From: Oncomelania hupensis
Lineage: Eukaryota > Mollusca > Gastropoda > Littorinimorpha > Pomatiopsidae
Assembly (NCBI GenBank): GCA_036898135.1
Contig: CM072522.1
Location: 62,347,254 to 62,411,253 of the forward strand
DNA length: 64,000 bases
Direction: 5' to 3'
This document shows, piece by piece, positions 19,245-29,624 of this stretch (its first letter is position 1; every line of letters begins with the position of its first letter). The position numbers were made by a program, and so were the translations under genes. The notes under the pieces are model-generated. The model was given only the letters and a program-made list of their open reading frames with translations. It searched no databases and was not told where the DNA came from.

Positions 19245-19605
19245 CCCTCACGGCGCTGGCCAGTACAAGACTACCTTAAGCCTCACGGCGCTGGCCAGTG
19301 CAGGATCTACCTTAAGCCTCACGGCTCTGACCAGTACAGGACCTACCTTAAGCCTCACGGCGCTGGCCAGTACAGGATCTAACTAACCTCATGGCTCTGG
19401 CCAGTACAGGACCTACCTTAAGCCTACCGAGGCCTCAACTTGCAGCATTGGGGCGCAGCGTCTGGCGACAAGACAACTGAGCACAAATGCTTGGCGACAG
19501 GTTTGGGGAAGAAAGGACTTAGTGCTGGCTGGGTCAATTGTTGTATAGAGCATGAGCGTCAGGATCTTTAAAGTCCGCTCGAGGGAATGCATGCGTGCAC
19601 CGAAA
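19245..19605 (-). mobile_element. SINE-1 with tandemly expanded 3' end
   Basis: An antisense SINE-1 body occupies 19430-19605 ('agcatgagcgtcaggatctt'). Its 3' terminal segment is present as about five 36-bp tandem units (19245-19427, core 'cggcgctggccagtacagga' plus 'tctaccttaagcct'). Other SINE-1 copies have this segment once. Confidence 0.8.
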
Positions 19606-19815
19606 GTTCTTTCTACTGCCTTGTTACGTTAATTGACTCTGTTTTTGGGGAGGAAACTCTTCTGCTGTCTTGTTACGGGAGGTAACTCTGTACTCATTTG
19701 ATAAGAGGGAAATGACTCTTCTGCTGTCCGATAATAGGAGGTAACTTTATACTCATTTGATACAAGGGGGATAACTTTTCTACTGGCTTTTTAGGAGAGG
19801 AAACTCTGTACTCAT
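19606..19815. repeat. Degenerate tandem repeat, about 60-bp period
   Basis: Recurring words 'ggtaactctgtactcatttg' and 'cttctgctgtc' at about 60-bp spacing, about 3.5 units. A related degenerate stretch is at 20345-20450. Confidence 0.6.
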
Positions 19816-19828
19816 TCGATGATGATGA

Positions 19829-19830
19829 TT

Positions 19831-19869
<39 letters not shown>

Positions 19870-19870
19870 G

Positions 19871-19902
<32 letters not shown>

Positions 19903-20095
19903 ATAATTTCATTTGTTGTCGTTGTGGTTGTTGTTCTTCTATTATTTTCTGGTTCTTCTTGTTCTTGTTTTTGTTCTTCAGCTGCTTCTTCTTCTTTACT
20001 ACTACTACTGCTACTACTATTACATCTGCTGATGCTGCTACTACTACGAAGTACTACTGCTGCTGCTACGAACTATTACTACTACTAATATCATT
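19829..20095. repeat. (ACT)n and mixed trinucleotide tract
   Basis: ACT/TAC repeats at both ends around a TTG/TTC-rich middle. It gives meaningless Leu/Ser open frames. Confidence 0.9.
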
Positions 20096-20529
20096 TGTAG
20101 AGCGCACGATCCAATCTCCCGGTTTGCTCTGTAACAAGAACAAGCGCTTCATGGTCAAACGTTCAGTTATATCAGATAAAAACATCGAACTCAACTGGCA
20201 CACATGTACACACACGAGACAAAATCCACTCACAATTATGATCAGGTTGCAGGGGTGGGGGGGGGGGAGTTGCGGAGAGGAAACATTCTCTTCCAAAAAA
20301 AAAAATATATATATATGTTTCTGAAATCCACTAGACTCGGTGGAGAGACAACTTTTCTACTGACTTGTTAGGGGGGGGGGGGGGTAAACCTGATTTGATA
20401 CGGGGAGATAACTGTGGTTCTGACAGGCAGGGGAAGACAACTGGAACAGCTGACGCGAAGCAATGGAGGTGTTGGTGTATTTACCAGACTTATCTGGAAA
20501 ACTTTGAAATAGGGCGAACGGGGCGTGAA
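20096..20529. other. No gene seen
   Basis: Poly-G runs near 20258 and 20370 and a degenerate copy of the 60-bp repeat. No coding signal. Confidence 0.45.
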
Positions 20530-20866
20530 GTGGATCCAAACGAGCCAACTGTCGCTCTGTCGGTCCGTTGATCCAAACGAGCCCATTGTCGCTCTGTCGG
20601 TCCGTTGATCCAAACGAGCCCATTGTCGCTCTGTCGGTCCGTTGATCCAAACGAGCCCATTGTCGCTCTGTCGGTCCGTTGATCCAAACGAGCCCATTGT
20701 CGCTCTGTCGGTCCGTTGATCCACACGAGCCCATTGTCGCTCTGTCGGTCCGTTGATCCAAACGAGCCCATTGTCGCTCTGTCGGTCCGTTGATCCAAAC
20801 GAGCCCATTGTCGCTCTGTCGGTCCGTTGATCCAAACGAGCCCATTGTCGTTCTGTCGGTCCATTG
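20530..20866. repeat. 37-bp minisatellite, about 9 units
   Basis: Very uniform units: 'gttgatccaaacgagcccat' plus 'tgtcgctctgtcggtcc'. Since 37 is not a multiple of three and the unit lacks minus-strand stops, all three minus frames stay open. Confidence 0.95.
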
Positions 20867-20879
20867 GAAGACATATCTC

Positions 20880-21043
20880 CAGACCCACTGAATGGATTGT
20901 AACCAAACGTCACAGGAACATTACCTAAGTCGGTGACCTGCCTCCCTTGCCATCCTATTTCCTTTATTGCAAAGGTCAAGGTCAATGGAGTCATGTTGTT
21001 GCGATATGAACACGTTTCGCTCAATATCTTGAAAACGGCTGAA
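20880..21043 (+). repeat. Dispersed repeat F5, source of the adjacent satellite
   Basis: 'aaaggtcaaggtcaatggag' and 'gaaaacggctgaagcggtat' match, in order, the complement of 54180-54270 ('aaaggtcatagtcgctggag', 'aaaacggctgaagagatt'). The 57-bp satellite begins where this repeat continues into 'attgttcagttttg'. Confidence 0.55.
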
Positions 21044-22295
21044 GCGGTATTGTTCAGTTTTGGTATAAGGGTACTCCAAATCATGGACCACCCTTCTGTG
21101 GCGATATTGTTCAGTTTTGGTATAAGGGTACTCCAAATCATGGACCACCCTTCTGTGGCGATATTGTTCAGTTTTGGTATAGGGGTTCTCCAAATAATGG
21201 ACCTTCCTTCTGTGGCGATATTGTTCAGTTTTGGTACAGGGGTACTCCAAATCATGGACCATCCTTCTGTGGCGATATTGTTCAGTTTTGGTACAGGGGT
21301 ACTCCAAATCATGGACCATCCTTCTGTGGCGATATTGTTCAGTTTTGGTACAGGGGTACTCCAAATCATGGACCATCCTTCTGTAGCGATATTGTTCAGT
21401 TTTGGTACAGGGGTACTCCAAATCATGGACCATCCTTCTGTGGCCATATTGTTCAGTTTTGGTACAGGGGTACTCCAAATCATGGACCATCCTTCTGTGG
21501 CCATATTGTTCAGTTTTGGTACAGGGGTCTCCAAATCATGGACCATCCTTCTGTGGCGATATTGTTCAGTTTTGGAATAGGGGTACTCCAAATCATGGAC
21601 CATCCTTCTGTGGCGATATTGTTCAGTTTTGGTATAGGGATACTCCAAATCATGGACCATTCTTCTGTGGCGATATTGTTCAGTTTTGGTATAGGGGTAC
21701 TCCAAATCATGGACCATCCTTCTGTGGCGATATTGTTCAGTTTTTGGTATAGGGGTACTCCAAATCATGGACCATCCTTCTGTGGCGATATTGTTCAGTT
21801 TTGGTATAGGGGTACTCCAAATCATGGACCATCCTTCTGTGGCGATATTGTTCAGTTTTTGGTATAGGGGTACTCCAAATCATGGACCATCCTTCTGTGG
21901 CGATATTGTTCAGTTTTGGTATAGGGGTACTCCAAATCATGGACTATTCTTCTGTGGCGATATTGTTCAGTTTTGGTATAGGGGTACTCCAAATCATGGA
22001 CCATTCTTCTGTGGCGATATTGTTCAGTTTTGGTATAGGGGTACTCCAAATCATGGACCATTCTTCTGTGGCGATATTGTTCAGTTTTGGTATAGGGGTA
22101 CTCCAAATCATGGACCATTCTTCTGTAGCGATATTGTTCAGTTTTGGTATAGGGGTACTCCAAATCATGGACCATCCTTCTGTGGCGATATTGTTCAGTT
22201 TTGGTATAGGGGTACTCCAAATCATGGACCATCCTTCTGTGGCCATATTCAGTTTTGGTATACGGGTACTCCAAAATCATGGACCATCCTTCTGT
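21044..22295. repeat. 57-bp satellite, about 22 units
   Basis: Units of 57 bp with core 'cgatattgttcagttttggt' and 'ccaaatcatggaccatcctt'. 57 is a multiple of three, so plus frames read AILFSFGIGVLQIMDHPSV repeatedly and minus frames are open for hundreds of codons. One-base gains (five Ts) and losses switch the frame between units, as expected without coding selection. Edge units are more diverged. Confidence 0.95.
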
Positions 22296-22378
22296 GGCAG
22301 TACGGTCCTCGGTCAATCGATCGGTCTTTCGCTCCGAACTATCACTTATTTGTTCTTCACACACGTTTGCATTATATC

Positions 22379-22840
22379 AACATTACCCACGGACATTCAT
22401 CATTTTTACTGTGTGCATACTTTACTTACTGCTAATCATGTTGAATCATTTGTATTTGTCATCATTTTTACTTTGCGCATACCTTAACTATTGCTAAATA
22501 TGTTGGACCATTTGTATTTGTCATAATTTTTACTTTGTGCATACCTTAACTATTGCTAAATATGTTGGACCATTTGTATTTGTCATAATTTTTACTTTGT
22601 GCATACCTTAACTATTGCTAAATATGTTGGACCATTTGTATTTGTCATAATTTTTACTTTGTGCATACCTTAACTATTGCTAAATATGTTGGACCATTTG
22701 TATTTGTCATAATTTTTACTTTGTGCATACTTTAACTTTTGCAAAGCATGTTGGATCATTCGTATTTGTCATCAGTTTTACTTCGTGCATACTTTAACTC
22801 CTGCTAAGCATGTCGGATCATTCGTATTTGTACTTTCTCA
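22379..22840. repeat. 62-bp minisatellite, about 7 units
   Basis: Spacing is exactly 62 bp (gttgg-type words at 22440, 22502, 22564, 22626, 22688, 22750, 22812). Core 'ttgctaaatatgttggacca' and 'tttttactttgtgcatacct'. The four central units are identical by eye. Confidence 0.92.
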
Positions 22841-23176
22841 AAGGTCAGGTCATTGTGCTTTACCATTTTCTAAACACACGTTGCACTGTATCTACAAATT
22901 GGCTTATTGGATTTTGATAATGTTTTAGTTGAAAGCTCACATCGTGGCCTATCATTCACTAGTTTTTTATAAAGCTCAGTCACAACTATCGCCAACAACA
23001 AACCGACACTTTTGAGAACGCTCGTTTTATGGGCTTTGTTTGTGAGTCTGGAAATGCATTCGAATGGCTTGCCATCTTGCGGTTTTTTTTTAAAATTCTG
23101 CACGTTGTCAGAATGGTTTACCGTGAAAAGAAGAAAGAATCTGACAGGCTGTTGTTGCTGCACCTGGCTGTGTATG

Positions 23177-23178
<2 letters not shown>
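22841..23178. other. No gene seen
   Basis: Unique-looking sequence before a GA microsatellite. No recognised feature. Confidence 0.4.

Positions 23179-23232
<54 letters not shown>
23179..23232. repeat. (GA)n microsatellite
   Basis: Pure GA run of about 54 bp. Confidence 0.95.
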
Positions 23233-23233
<1 letters not shown>

Positions 23234-23264
23234 ATCACTGTGATGATTTCATTCCGCGGCGTTG

Positions 23265-23416
23265 GTTACTCCTCGCTAAAGCTCGATTCAGCCCCGGTGC
23301 TGGAATCTGTGCCGCGCAGGAAGTGGCTTCTTGAAAGCAAAGCGGTAAATAGTAAACAGTGACCTGTAGGTCCATCATAGACAGGCATTATACACGCTGA
23401 CAGTGGATCCACGCTA
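23265..23416 (-). repeat. Dispersed repeat F7, antisense part
   Basis: 'cacgctgacagtggatccac' is the complement of the F7 word 'ggatccactgtcagcgtg' at 18796. It lies next to an array and a plus-strand F7 piece. Confidence 0.45.
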
Positions 23417-23695
23417 GCAAAGATGTAGTTAGCGTAACTATGTATCATACATAGAAAAGGTGGGATCGCACTGTGGACTTGGAGAAAAGATGTAGTTAGC
23501 GATACTATGTATCATAGATAGAAATGATGGGATCACACTGTGGACTTGGAGCAAAGATGCAGTTAGCGATACTATGTATCATAGATACAAATGGTGGGAT
23601 CACACTGTGGACTTGGAGCAAAGATGTAGTTAGCGATACTATGTATCATAGATACAAATGGTGGGATCGCACTGTGGACTTAGAGAAAAGAATTC
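23417..23695. repeat. 67-bp minisatellite, about 4 units
   Basis: Spacing 67 bp (tgggatc at 23461, 23528, 23595, 23662). Core 'agatgtagttagcgatacta' and 'cactgtggacttggag'. Embedded in F7-related sequence. Confidence 0.9.
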
Positions 23696-23826
23696 GCCGC
23701 TCACACTGTTGTGAAACCGCGTAAGAACGAACTGATACTATTTTTTATTTAGATGTTAGAAACAAACAAAAAAACAGTCCTGCAAGTGGGAAGACATTGA
23801 TGTAACCCTAGTTTATGATATGCACA
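23696..23826 (+). repeat. Dispersed repeat F7, partial
   Basis: 'cgcgtaagaacgaactgata' and 'gggaagacattgatgtaacc' match F7 at 18546 and 18600. Confidence 0.45.
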
Positions 23827-23828
23827 AC

Positions 23829-23903
<75 letters not shown>

Positions 23904-23932
23904 AATCATCATCATCATCCTCATCATAATGC
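23829..23932. repeat. (ATC)n microsatellite
   Basis: About 100 bp of ATC repeats directly preceding the antisense SINE-2 tail, probably the SINE tail. Confidence 0.93.
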
Positions 23933-24992
23933 AGGATGCCATCAAGCTATTTTTCTTCAATCGAACTCAAAGCACGGCTATGTGAAGAGCTGACCTGGCC
24001 TGGCGAGGATTGGGCACCGCCAGGTCTTTCTTGCCCAAGACACACCCTATGATGAAAAGAACAACTCACTCCATACCGGATCGGTCGTCGCCCGGGTCAC
24101 CAAGGGCCGCGCCTTCCGTTGACCACCAGGACGAAGGTGATAAATGTGTTACTGATGGACAACTTAGCAAGGTCCGCACGAGAGACAACAACGTCATAGG
24201 AACCTGGAATGTCAGGACTCTAACTGCGGAGGGAATATTAGAACTGGCCCACGAGCTAGACCATTATCGATGGAACATTTTAGGTATCAGCGAACTGGAA
24301 AGGCCTAGGTGAAACAACGACCGACAAAGGCCACAATCTTTATTTTAGAGAGAAAGATGACAGGCACGAACACGGCCTGGGATTCTTGGTCCACAAAGAC
24401 AATCTATCCACTGTCATGGGTTGCCACCCAGTCTCCAGTAGACTCATTACAATCCGTCTGAGAGCAGCCCCTTTCAACATCATCACCATCCAGGCCTATG
24501 CCCCAACATCAGACTATGACGACAGCGAAGTCGAGGATTTCTACGAACATCTGTAGGCTGTCCTTGACCAAATGCCGAAGAAGGACATAATCATAGTGTA
24601 AGGCGATTGGAATGTCAAGGTTGGCCAAGATGCGTACAATGGACTGGCATGACACTGAGCGAAGCTATGAGGGTTGCTGGGGATAGAGAAAGATGGAGTC
24701 CGCTGGTATAAACGATCATCTGTGGTGCCCCAAAGACTTTCGAGTTACGGGATAGGATAGGATAGGATAGGATAGGATAGGATAGGATAGGATAGATAGG
24801 ATGTGAAGAGATCGATAATATACAGAAGTCGGAATATAAAACAGTTTTTATATTTCAAAATTTTAGATTGAGTGCATCCCAAATGAATATTAGTATTGAA
24901 GGGAAGGAAGAAACCGGAGTATCCGGGGAACCCTCTTGAAAAGTCTTCTATCCAAGTCACAAAAATTCATTTCACGGGGGGAGGGGAGGGCG
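23933..24992 (-). mobile_element. SINE-2 copy interrupted by LINE-A copy 5
   Basis: The SINE-2 tail lies at 23933-23989 ('ttcttcaatcgaactcaaag') and its body at 24811-24990 ('gaaaccggagtatccgggga'). The parts are separated by LINE-A and a 10-bp TSD. Confidence 0.75.
23990..24800 (+). mobile_element. LINE-A copy 5, internally deleted, 10-bp TSD
   Basis: Flanked by atgtgaagag (23980-23989 and 24801-24810). It starts in the upstream-ORF region, includes the ORF2 start (ATGATG near 24050), runs through the endonuclease up to the 'GDWN' region (near 24602), then jumps to the last 130 bp of ORF2 and a long (GGATA)n tail (about 24752-24800). Roughly 2.4 kb of reverse transcriptase is missing. Stops and frameshifts are present. 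An RNA-level deletion before insertion or a later recombination could explain it. Confidence 0.92.
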
Positions 24993-25155
24993 GGGGTAGG
25001 TGGAGGGGGGGGGGGTGTTGAAACCATAGAGAACCAACCAGCTCATGTCAACTGGACTACCATCTATCATAGGCCTATATCGTTTCGATCTAAGGGAAGA
25101 TTATATTTTCGTTCTTATCCGGTTTGACAATTAACCATTTTAGCGGCGGATCTGT
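24993..25155 (+). repeat. F7 partial plus G-rich tract
   Basis: A G-rich run (24976-25018) followed by 'catctatcataggcctatat' and 'atctaagggaagattatatt', which match F7 words. Confidence 0.4.
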
Positions 25156-25660
25156 GTAACTCGTGTCGTATCGACGCAACCCGTTCACTCAATAACAAAT
25201 GGAAGAGGCGTTATGAAAATTTCTCCCACTTTACTGAGCAAAGGAAGCAAAACAGCATCAACAACGGCTTTCCAAAAATTATCGAACGCACAGACAGCGC
25301 TTTATTTATACATGTGTAGCCTGTTGTACAAAGTAGAAAGTTTTGGAACAGCCCTAATGACGTAACCCCAAATATCGTCACAGGAAACACGCGTTTTGTT
25401 ACGATATACTATAGAATGTTCGAAGATTGGTCTGCGTGCTGCAAAACAAGTTCTCGCGAACTTTCAGTCGGCGGTACGCAAATAAACCAAATTTAGAAAG
25501 ATCTCAGTATTTGCTACAACAATATCGATCTAAATACACAAACCAACAGTCTGCGATGCTTTTATATACCACAGAATCAACTCAAAGGTAAAGACACGCT
25601 ATTATTGCATGGGTAGCCAAACAAAATGTTCGTGATTAATCGTGAGCAGTGTCGTCTAAT
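25156..25660 (+). repeat. Diverged relative of the solo LTR family
   Basis: Shares ordered words with the LTR at 26495: 'gtgtaactcg', 'cgacgcaacccgttcactca', 'gcatcaacaacgg', 'ctcaaaggtaaagacacgct' and 'attattgcatgggtagccaa'. No TG/CA ends can be fixed. Possibly an older or distinct LTR subfamily. Confidence 0.5.
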
Positions 25661-25689
25661 TTCTATCATCGACAAAATGAGGAAAAATG

Positions 25690-25925
25690 CGAATGTAGGC
25701 ATGTATGAATGAACACTGAGGTTTAACGTCTGCACCCGCCATTAGCGTCATGGCAGACGGGGATATCCATCCCAGAAAACAATAGGCAGGGACCTAAATC
25801 AACCAGAACCATCAGAGCAATCATACTGGTATAATGAACAGTGAAAACTGGCTACTTTTATTTGCCTATCACGGGATTTGAACTTGGGACATCGGTGTGC
25901 CAGGCGAAGGTTCTACTATTGATTT
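25690..25925 (-). mobile_element. SINE-3, tRNA-derived
   Basis: Minus strand: 5' head 'cttcgcctggcacaccgatg' with B box 'agttcaaatcccg', body 'tgattgctctgatggttctg' and 'gatttaggtccctgcc', 3' part 'ggcgggtgcagacgttaaac'. Defines the SINE-3 family together with three other partial copies nearby. Confidence 0.7.
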
Positions 25926-26494
25926 TAGTTGGTGCTATTTCTTAACTAGTGCTTCAACTAAAAAAAAGGTAATAACAAACACACACGCACGCGCGCGCGC
26001 CTGCACACAAACATACACACATTTCGATGCTATATTACAACCAAAAGCATTAATAACGATTTACAACGTTGTGCAGCATAGCACAGTTCGTCAATGACGA
26101 CACCCTGACCCTCAATCTTATCTTCCATCCCGTTCTAGGGGCGACCATCGCACAGGGGGATAGGTATTGAGCTAGACCTTTTCTACACACACACGCACAC
26201 AACCTGCGCACGATATCTAATTCACACACGCGAAAGGTGTAAGGAGTAAATCAAGCATTTGTAATTTAAATGCATTCGTCTTTTTAAATAGAGGAGTCAG
26301 CCACCTTTCACCGATTCAAGGTGTTTCTGCACTCTGCCTGCTCTGGTAACCCTGCAGTGAATTTGCGCGGCGTAGAGAGAAGGAAGAATGTGACTGAAGA
26401 GGGGAGAACGGGGCGGGGGACGGGAGGGGGGGAAGGTTGAAGTGGTGGTGGACAAGATAGAAACAGACAGACAGAAAGGATAACAACATAAACG
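25926..26494. other. No gene seen; short CA/CG tract
   Basis: A CA/CG dinucleotide tract near 25980-26010 and a G-rich stretch near 26400-26440. No coding or RNA signal. Confidence 0.4.
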
Positions 26495-27087
26495 TGTTGC
26501 ACGGTTTGTTATTTTTATCAATGGTTGATCCAGCCCCGATGCTTCAATCTTGATAAGTCTAACTCAGATTCGTTTATCCACGCAACCTGCTCACTCAGAA
26601 ACAAGGCAGGAATCGTCGTATGAAGTTTTCCAACTTTATTCAACATACATCAACAACTGCATACAAGATCACTTTCCGAAAGTCAATTCAAAGATCATCA
26701 TCCAAAATCTCCATAAATCAATCACATTTTCACTACTCAAACACACAGTGCATCACTTATATAGCCTCTCTGTAATCCAGAAAAAGTTCGAACATTCCAG
26801 CATGACGCAATATAACCCAATCAAAATAAAACTCATCACCGGAACTGTGCACTGTCTTACGTCATATAATCTTATTTAGATTAGAAGAATCTCTTAGCTT
26901 TTACTAGATTTATCTAGATGCTTCGATCGATAGTAAACAAGTAATTCTAGAAAATTCTCCAATAATATCGACCAACGAAAATTATTGACATTATACAAAA
27001 CATCAAATGAAAGGTAAATACACTCTGTTATTGCATGCTTCGCAAAACAAAGCGATCGGATCTATCGTGCGCGTCTCAAACGTAACA
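26495..27087 (+). mobile_element. Solo LTR, copy 1
   Basis: 593 bp beginning TGTTGC and ending GTAACA, the TG...CA form of LTRs. It aligns throughout with copies at 30876 and 49059. TATATAG near 26758 and AATAAA near 26824 suggest promoter and polyadenylation signals on the plus strand. No clear TSD is left and no internal retrotransposon sequence adjoins. Confidence 0.75.
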
Positions 27088-27099
27088 CAAACAAATGAA

Positions 27100-27433
27100 T
27101 AGATGATGTGTAGAAGATAAATGATGGAGAAGAAGGATCAGGGGAGGTAAAGTAGAAGATGAAAAAGAAGCAAAAGAGGAAGAAGAAGACAAAAAAGACG
27201 AAGAAGAAGAGGAGGAAGTAGAAGAAATATATTTAACCTGTGAACACACAGAGCGGAGGCCATGACACGTTCGTGATAACTCATATCTGTTAGGCAAATT
27301 TGAATAACGGAACAGAACCGCCCGAACTCCGCCTGTCAAAACGATTGACTGAAGGCGAACGAAGAGGACGGGAGATGCAAGACGTGAAGGAGGGGGGAGA
27401 GGATGAGGAAGAGAAGAAGAAGAAGAAGAGTAA

Positions 27434-27466
<33 letters not shown>
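27100..27466. repeat. Purine-rich (GAA)-type low complexity
   Basis: GAA/GGA-rich sequence with a GAAA run near 27440-27468. Unreliable Ser/Leu/Phe frames on the minus strand. Confidence 0.75.
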
Positions 27467-27467
<1 letters not shown>

Positions 27468-27600
27468 AAACATTGAAGTTTGACGTCTACACTCACCATT
27501 GTCAACACGGCTGACAGAGCTAACCATCACAGGAAAGAAGAGAGAGGACCAAATCAACTCTAAACCACCAGAGCAATCATACTGCTAATGTAGACAGGGT
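27467..27600 (-). mobile_element. SINE-3 fragment
   Basis: 'ttgaagtttgacgtctacac' and 'ccaccagagcaatcatactg' are SINE-3 3' and middle blocks in antisense. Confidence 0.65.
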
Positions 27601-27603
27601 TAG

Positions 27604-27636
<33 letters not shown>

Positions 27637-27661
27637 TAGTTAAAGAAGAAGGAGAGAGAGA

Positions 27662-27757
27662 GAGAGAACATTGAAGTTTAACGTCTACACCCACCATTGG
27701 CAATATGGCCGACGGGGATTACCATCCCAGGGAACAAGGGGTAGGGACCTAGATCAA
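27662..27757 (-). mobile_element. SINE-3 3' fragment
   Basis: 'ttgaagtttaacgtctacac' and 'gccgacggggattaccatcc' match SINE-3, ending in GAA repeats on both sides. Confidence 0.65.
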
Positions 27758-28339
27758 GAAGAAGAAGAAGAAGAAGAAACAGACAGAGTGGTAAAGTTGG
27801 GTGGGGGGGGGGTGATCTTTAGGTAGGAGGGCGCGCGAGACAGCGGAGGGATACAGCAGCGGAAGCGAGCACTTGACATACAACTGTATTACTCATTATC
27901 TTTATAATTAATCCTCGCTTTCACTGGGAACCTCAAAAGTTGAAGGTTTTCCCTTTTTTAATAGACTGTCTTGGGAAATGGGAGGTAACTTGTCTGTCTG
28001 TTTAGTTTTTTGTTACATAGAGTTATCCGGGCGAACATCTCGTATCAGAAAACTATGAAAGCTACCCCGAGCTGCAAGCTTTTCTTTGGGAAAGGGTGGT
28101 GATGGTGGCCTAGCAGTGCAAGGCCGAACTAGCGCAGCTAGCTAGGATTGCAACTGAAATCAACGTTTTGGTTGATCCGGAAGATTTGATGGAGGACAGC
28201 AGAAATTGCAAGCGATAAACTGTGTTCGTTTGCAAAGGATTTCCGCATCTACGTTAGACAACTCTAGCACAACACGCGGGCAAGCCGGCCACACTTGTTT
28301 CTCTTGGTATTCCAAGCATATTCTGTTGCCTACTCATTC
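27758..28339. other. No gene seen
   Basis: Unique-looking sequence between SINE-3 copies, with one poly-G run near 27800. No recognised feature. Confidence 0.4.
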
Positions 28340-28512
28340 TCCAACTCTGTAGCTCAGCGATAGAGCATTCACCTGGCATACCGATGATCCATGGCCCAGG
28401 TGGTGCGGCCAGATAACAGTGGTTATTTTGTCACTGTCCAGCTACTGCCTGATTGCTCTGGTGGTTCAGTGGTGATCTGGGTCCCTACCGGGGATCGTAT
28501 CGCCAAAGGTGG
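28340..28512 (+). mobile_element. SINE-3 5' part with tRNA-like head
   Basis: 'tagctcagcgatagagcatt' is a strong tRNA D-arm/A-box match. It is followed by 'cacctggcataccgatg' and the body 'ctgattgctctggtggttca', 'gggtccctaccggggatcg'. The B box here is worn ('atggcccagg'), unlike the 25690 copy. Confidence 0.7.
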
Positions 28513-28519
28513 GTATGGG

Positions 28520-28663
28520 CGTGACTGTCTATGTCCGTCTATCTCTGTCTGTCTATATCTCTGTGTCTGTCTCCCTGCCTCTCGTTCTCTATGTCTGTTT
28601 CTATTTGTCTGTCTCTGTTCCTGTCTCTCTTTCTCTTTCTCTCTCTTTCTCTGTCTCTCTCTT

Positions 28664-28728
<65 letters not shown>
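28520..28728. repeat. CT/CTGT-rich tract with (CT)n
   Basis: Pyrimidine-rich sequence ending in a pure CT run (about 28671-28727). Confidence 0.9.
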
Positions 28729-28729
<1 letters not shown>

Positions 28730-29369
28730 TGGCGCCATCCTGTTAAAAATTCCTTCTTCTTTGTCCTGGCTATACCTACCTACACAGGTACGCTTGAAAT
28801 TACAGGTAACCCTCCCACATTGTTTTATTTTCACAGGTTCACTCATCGCTCTGTCCGTCCTCCTAACATTGCCCCCTCACGTCTCCCTCCTTATCCCTCT
28901 ACCTCCCCACCTTCTCCACCACTACGTTTCCCCCTCCCCACTCCCCTCACCGCGGAATCTTTGTTTTTCCCTTTCGGAGCTAAGCCTAAAGTACCTACTT
29001 GCCCGTTCAGGTAAGCTTGTAATGACAGGTAGTGAGTCCGCCCACATTTTACTTTGAAGTCTCACTTACCATAAGATACCCGCCTCCGTCATCTCCGTCC
29101 GTACCCCCCCTCCCCTTCCCTCCACTCTTACTTCAATTATCTCCCTTTTGTTCTTCCGAAACTCGACGCCCGCCTCTTCCTTTTATGTACTGCTTCTCCT
29201 TCTACTGCTCCTCATTCATTCTCCTCCTTCTTCGTCCTTCTACTGCTCGCTCTTCATCCTGCGGCTCCTCTCATTTAATTTAATTTTTAACAACTTTATT
29301 ATCACCAAGTTGAAATTCGGCCACTTTCATTTTCGAAAGTACAGCAGCCCCAAGTAAAGGTCTTTACCC
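28729..29369. other. No gene seen; pyrimidine-rich
   Basis: C/T-rich sequence. Open plus frames are low-complexity Pro/Leu/Ser. No domain. Confidence 0.5.
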
Positions 29370-29624
29370 AAGGTACATGCTTGGTGTGTTCTTGTTACCG
29401 GCACTCACCCGTCTAGGACATGAGCGTCAGGATCTTTAAAGTCCGTTATGATGGAATGTATGCGACACAGACTAGACCTCGGTTTATACTTTCATCCGAA
29501 GGAGTAGGAAACGGGAGTAAAGTGTCTTTCCCAAGGACACAACACAATGCCCCGGCCTGGGCTCGAACCCGGGACCTTCAGATCCGCAAGCCAACGCTCT
29601 AACCACTCGGCCACCGCGCCTCTA
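29370..29624 (-). mobile_element. SINE-1 5' part with canonical tRNA head
   Basis: The reverse strand begins 'ggtggccgagtggttagagc', the best A box among the copies, then B box 'gggttcgagccc' and the body to about 29370. The 3' half is missing. It lies inside a degenerate TCTACTGCTC repeat on both sides. Confidence 0.85.

Noticed and set aside
20368..21825. A minus-strand open frame of 485 codons
   Set aside because: It spans the 37-bp and 57-bp arrays and the gap between them. The arrays lack stops in that strand by composition, so the frame is a by-product. No domain or start context.
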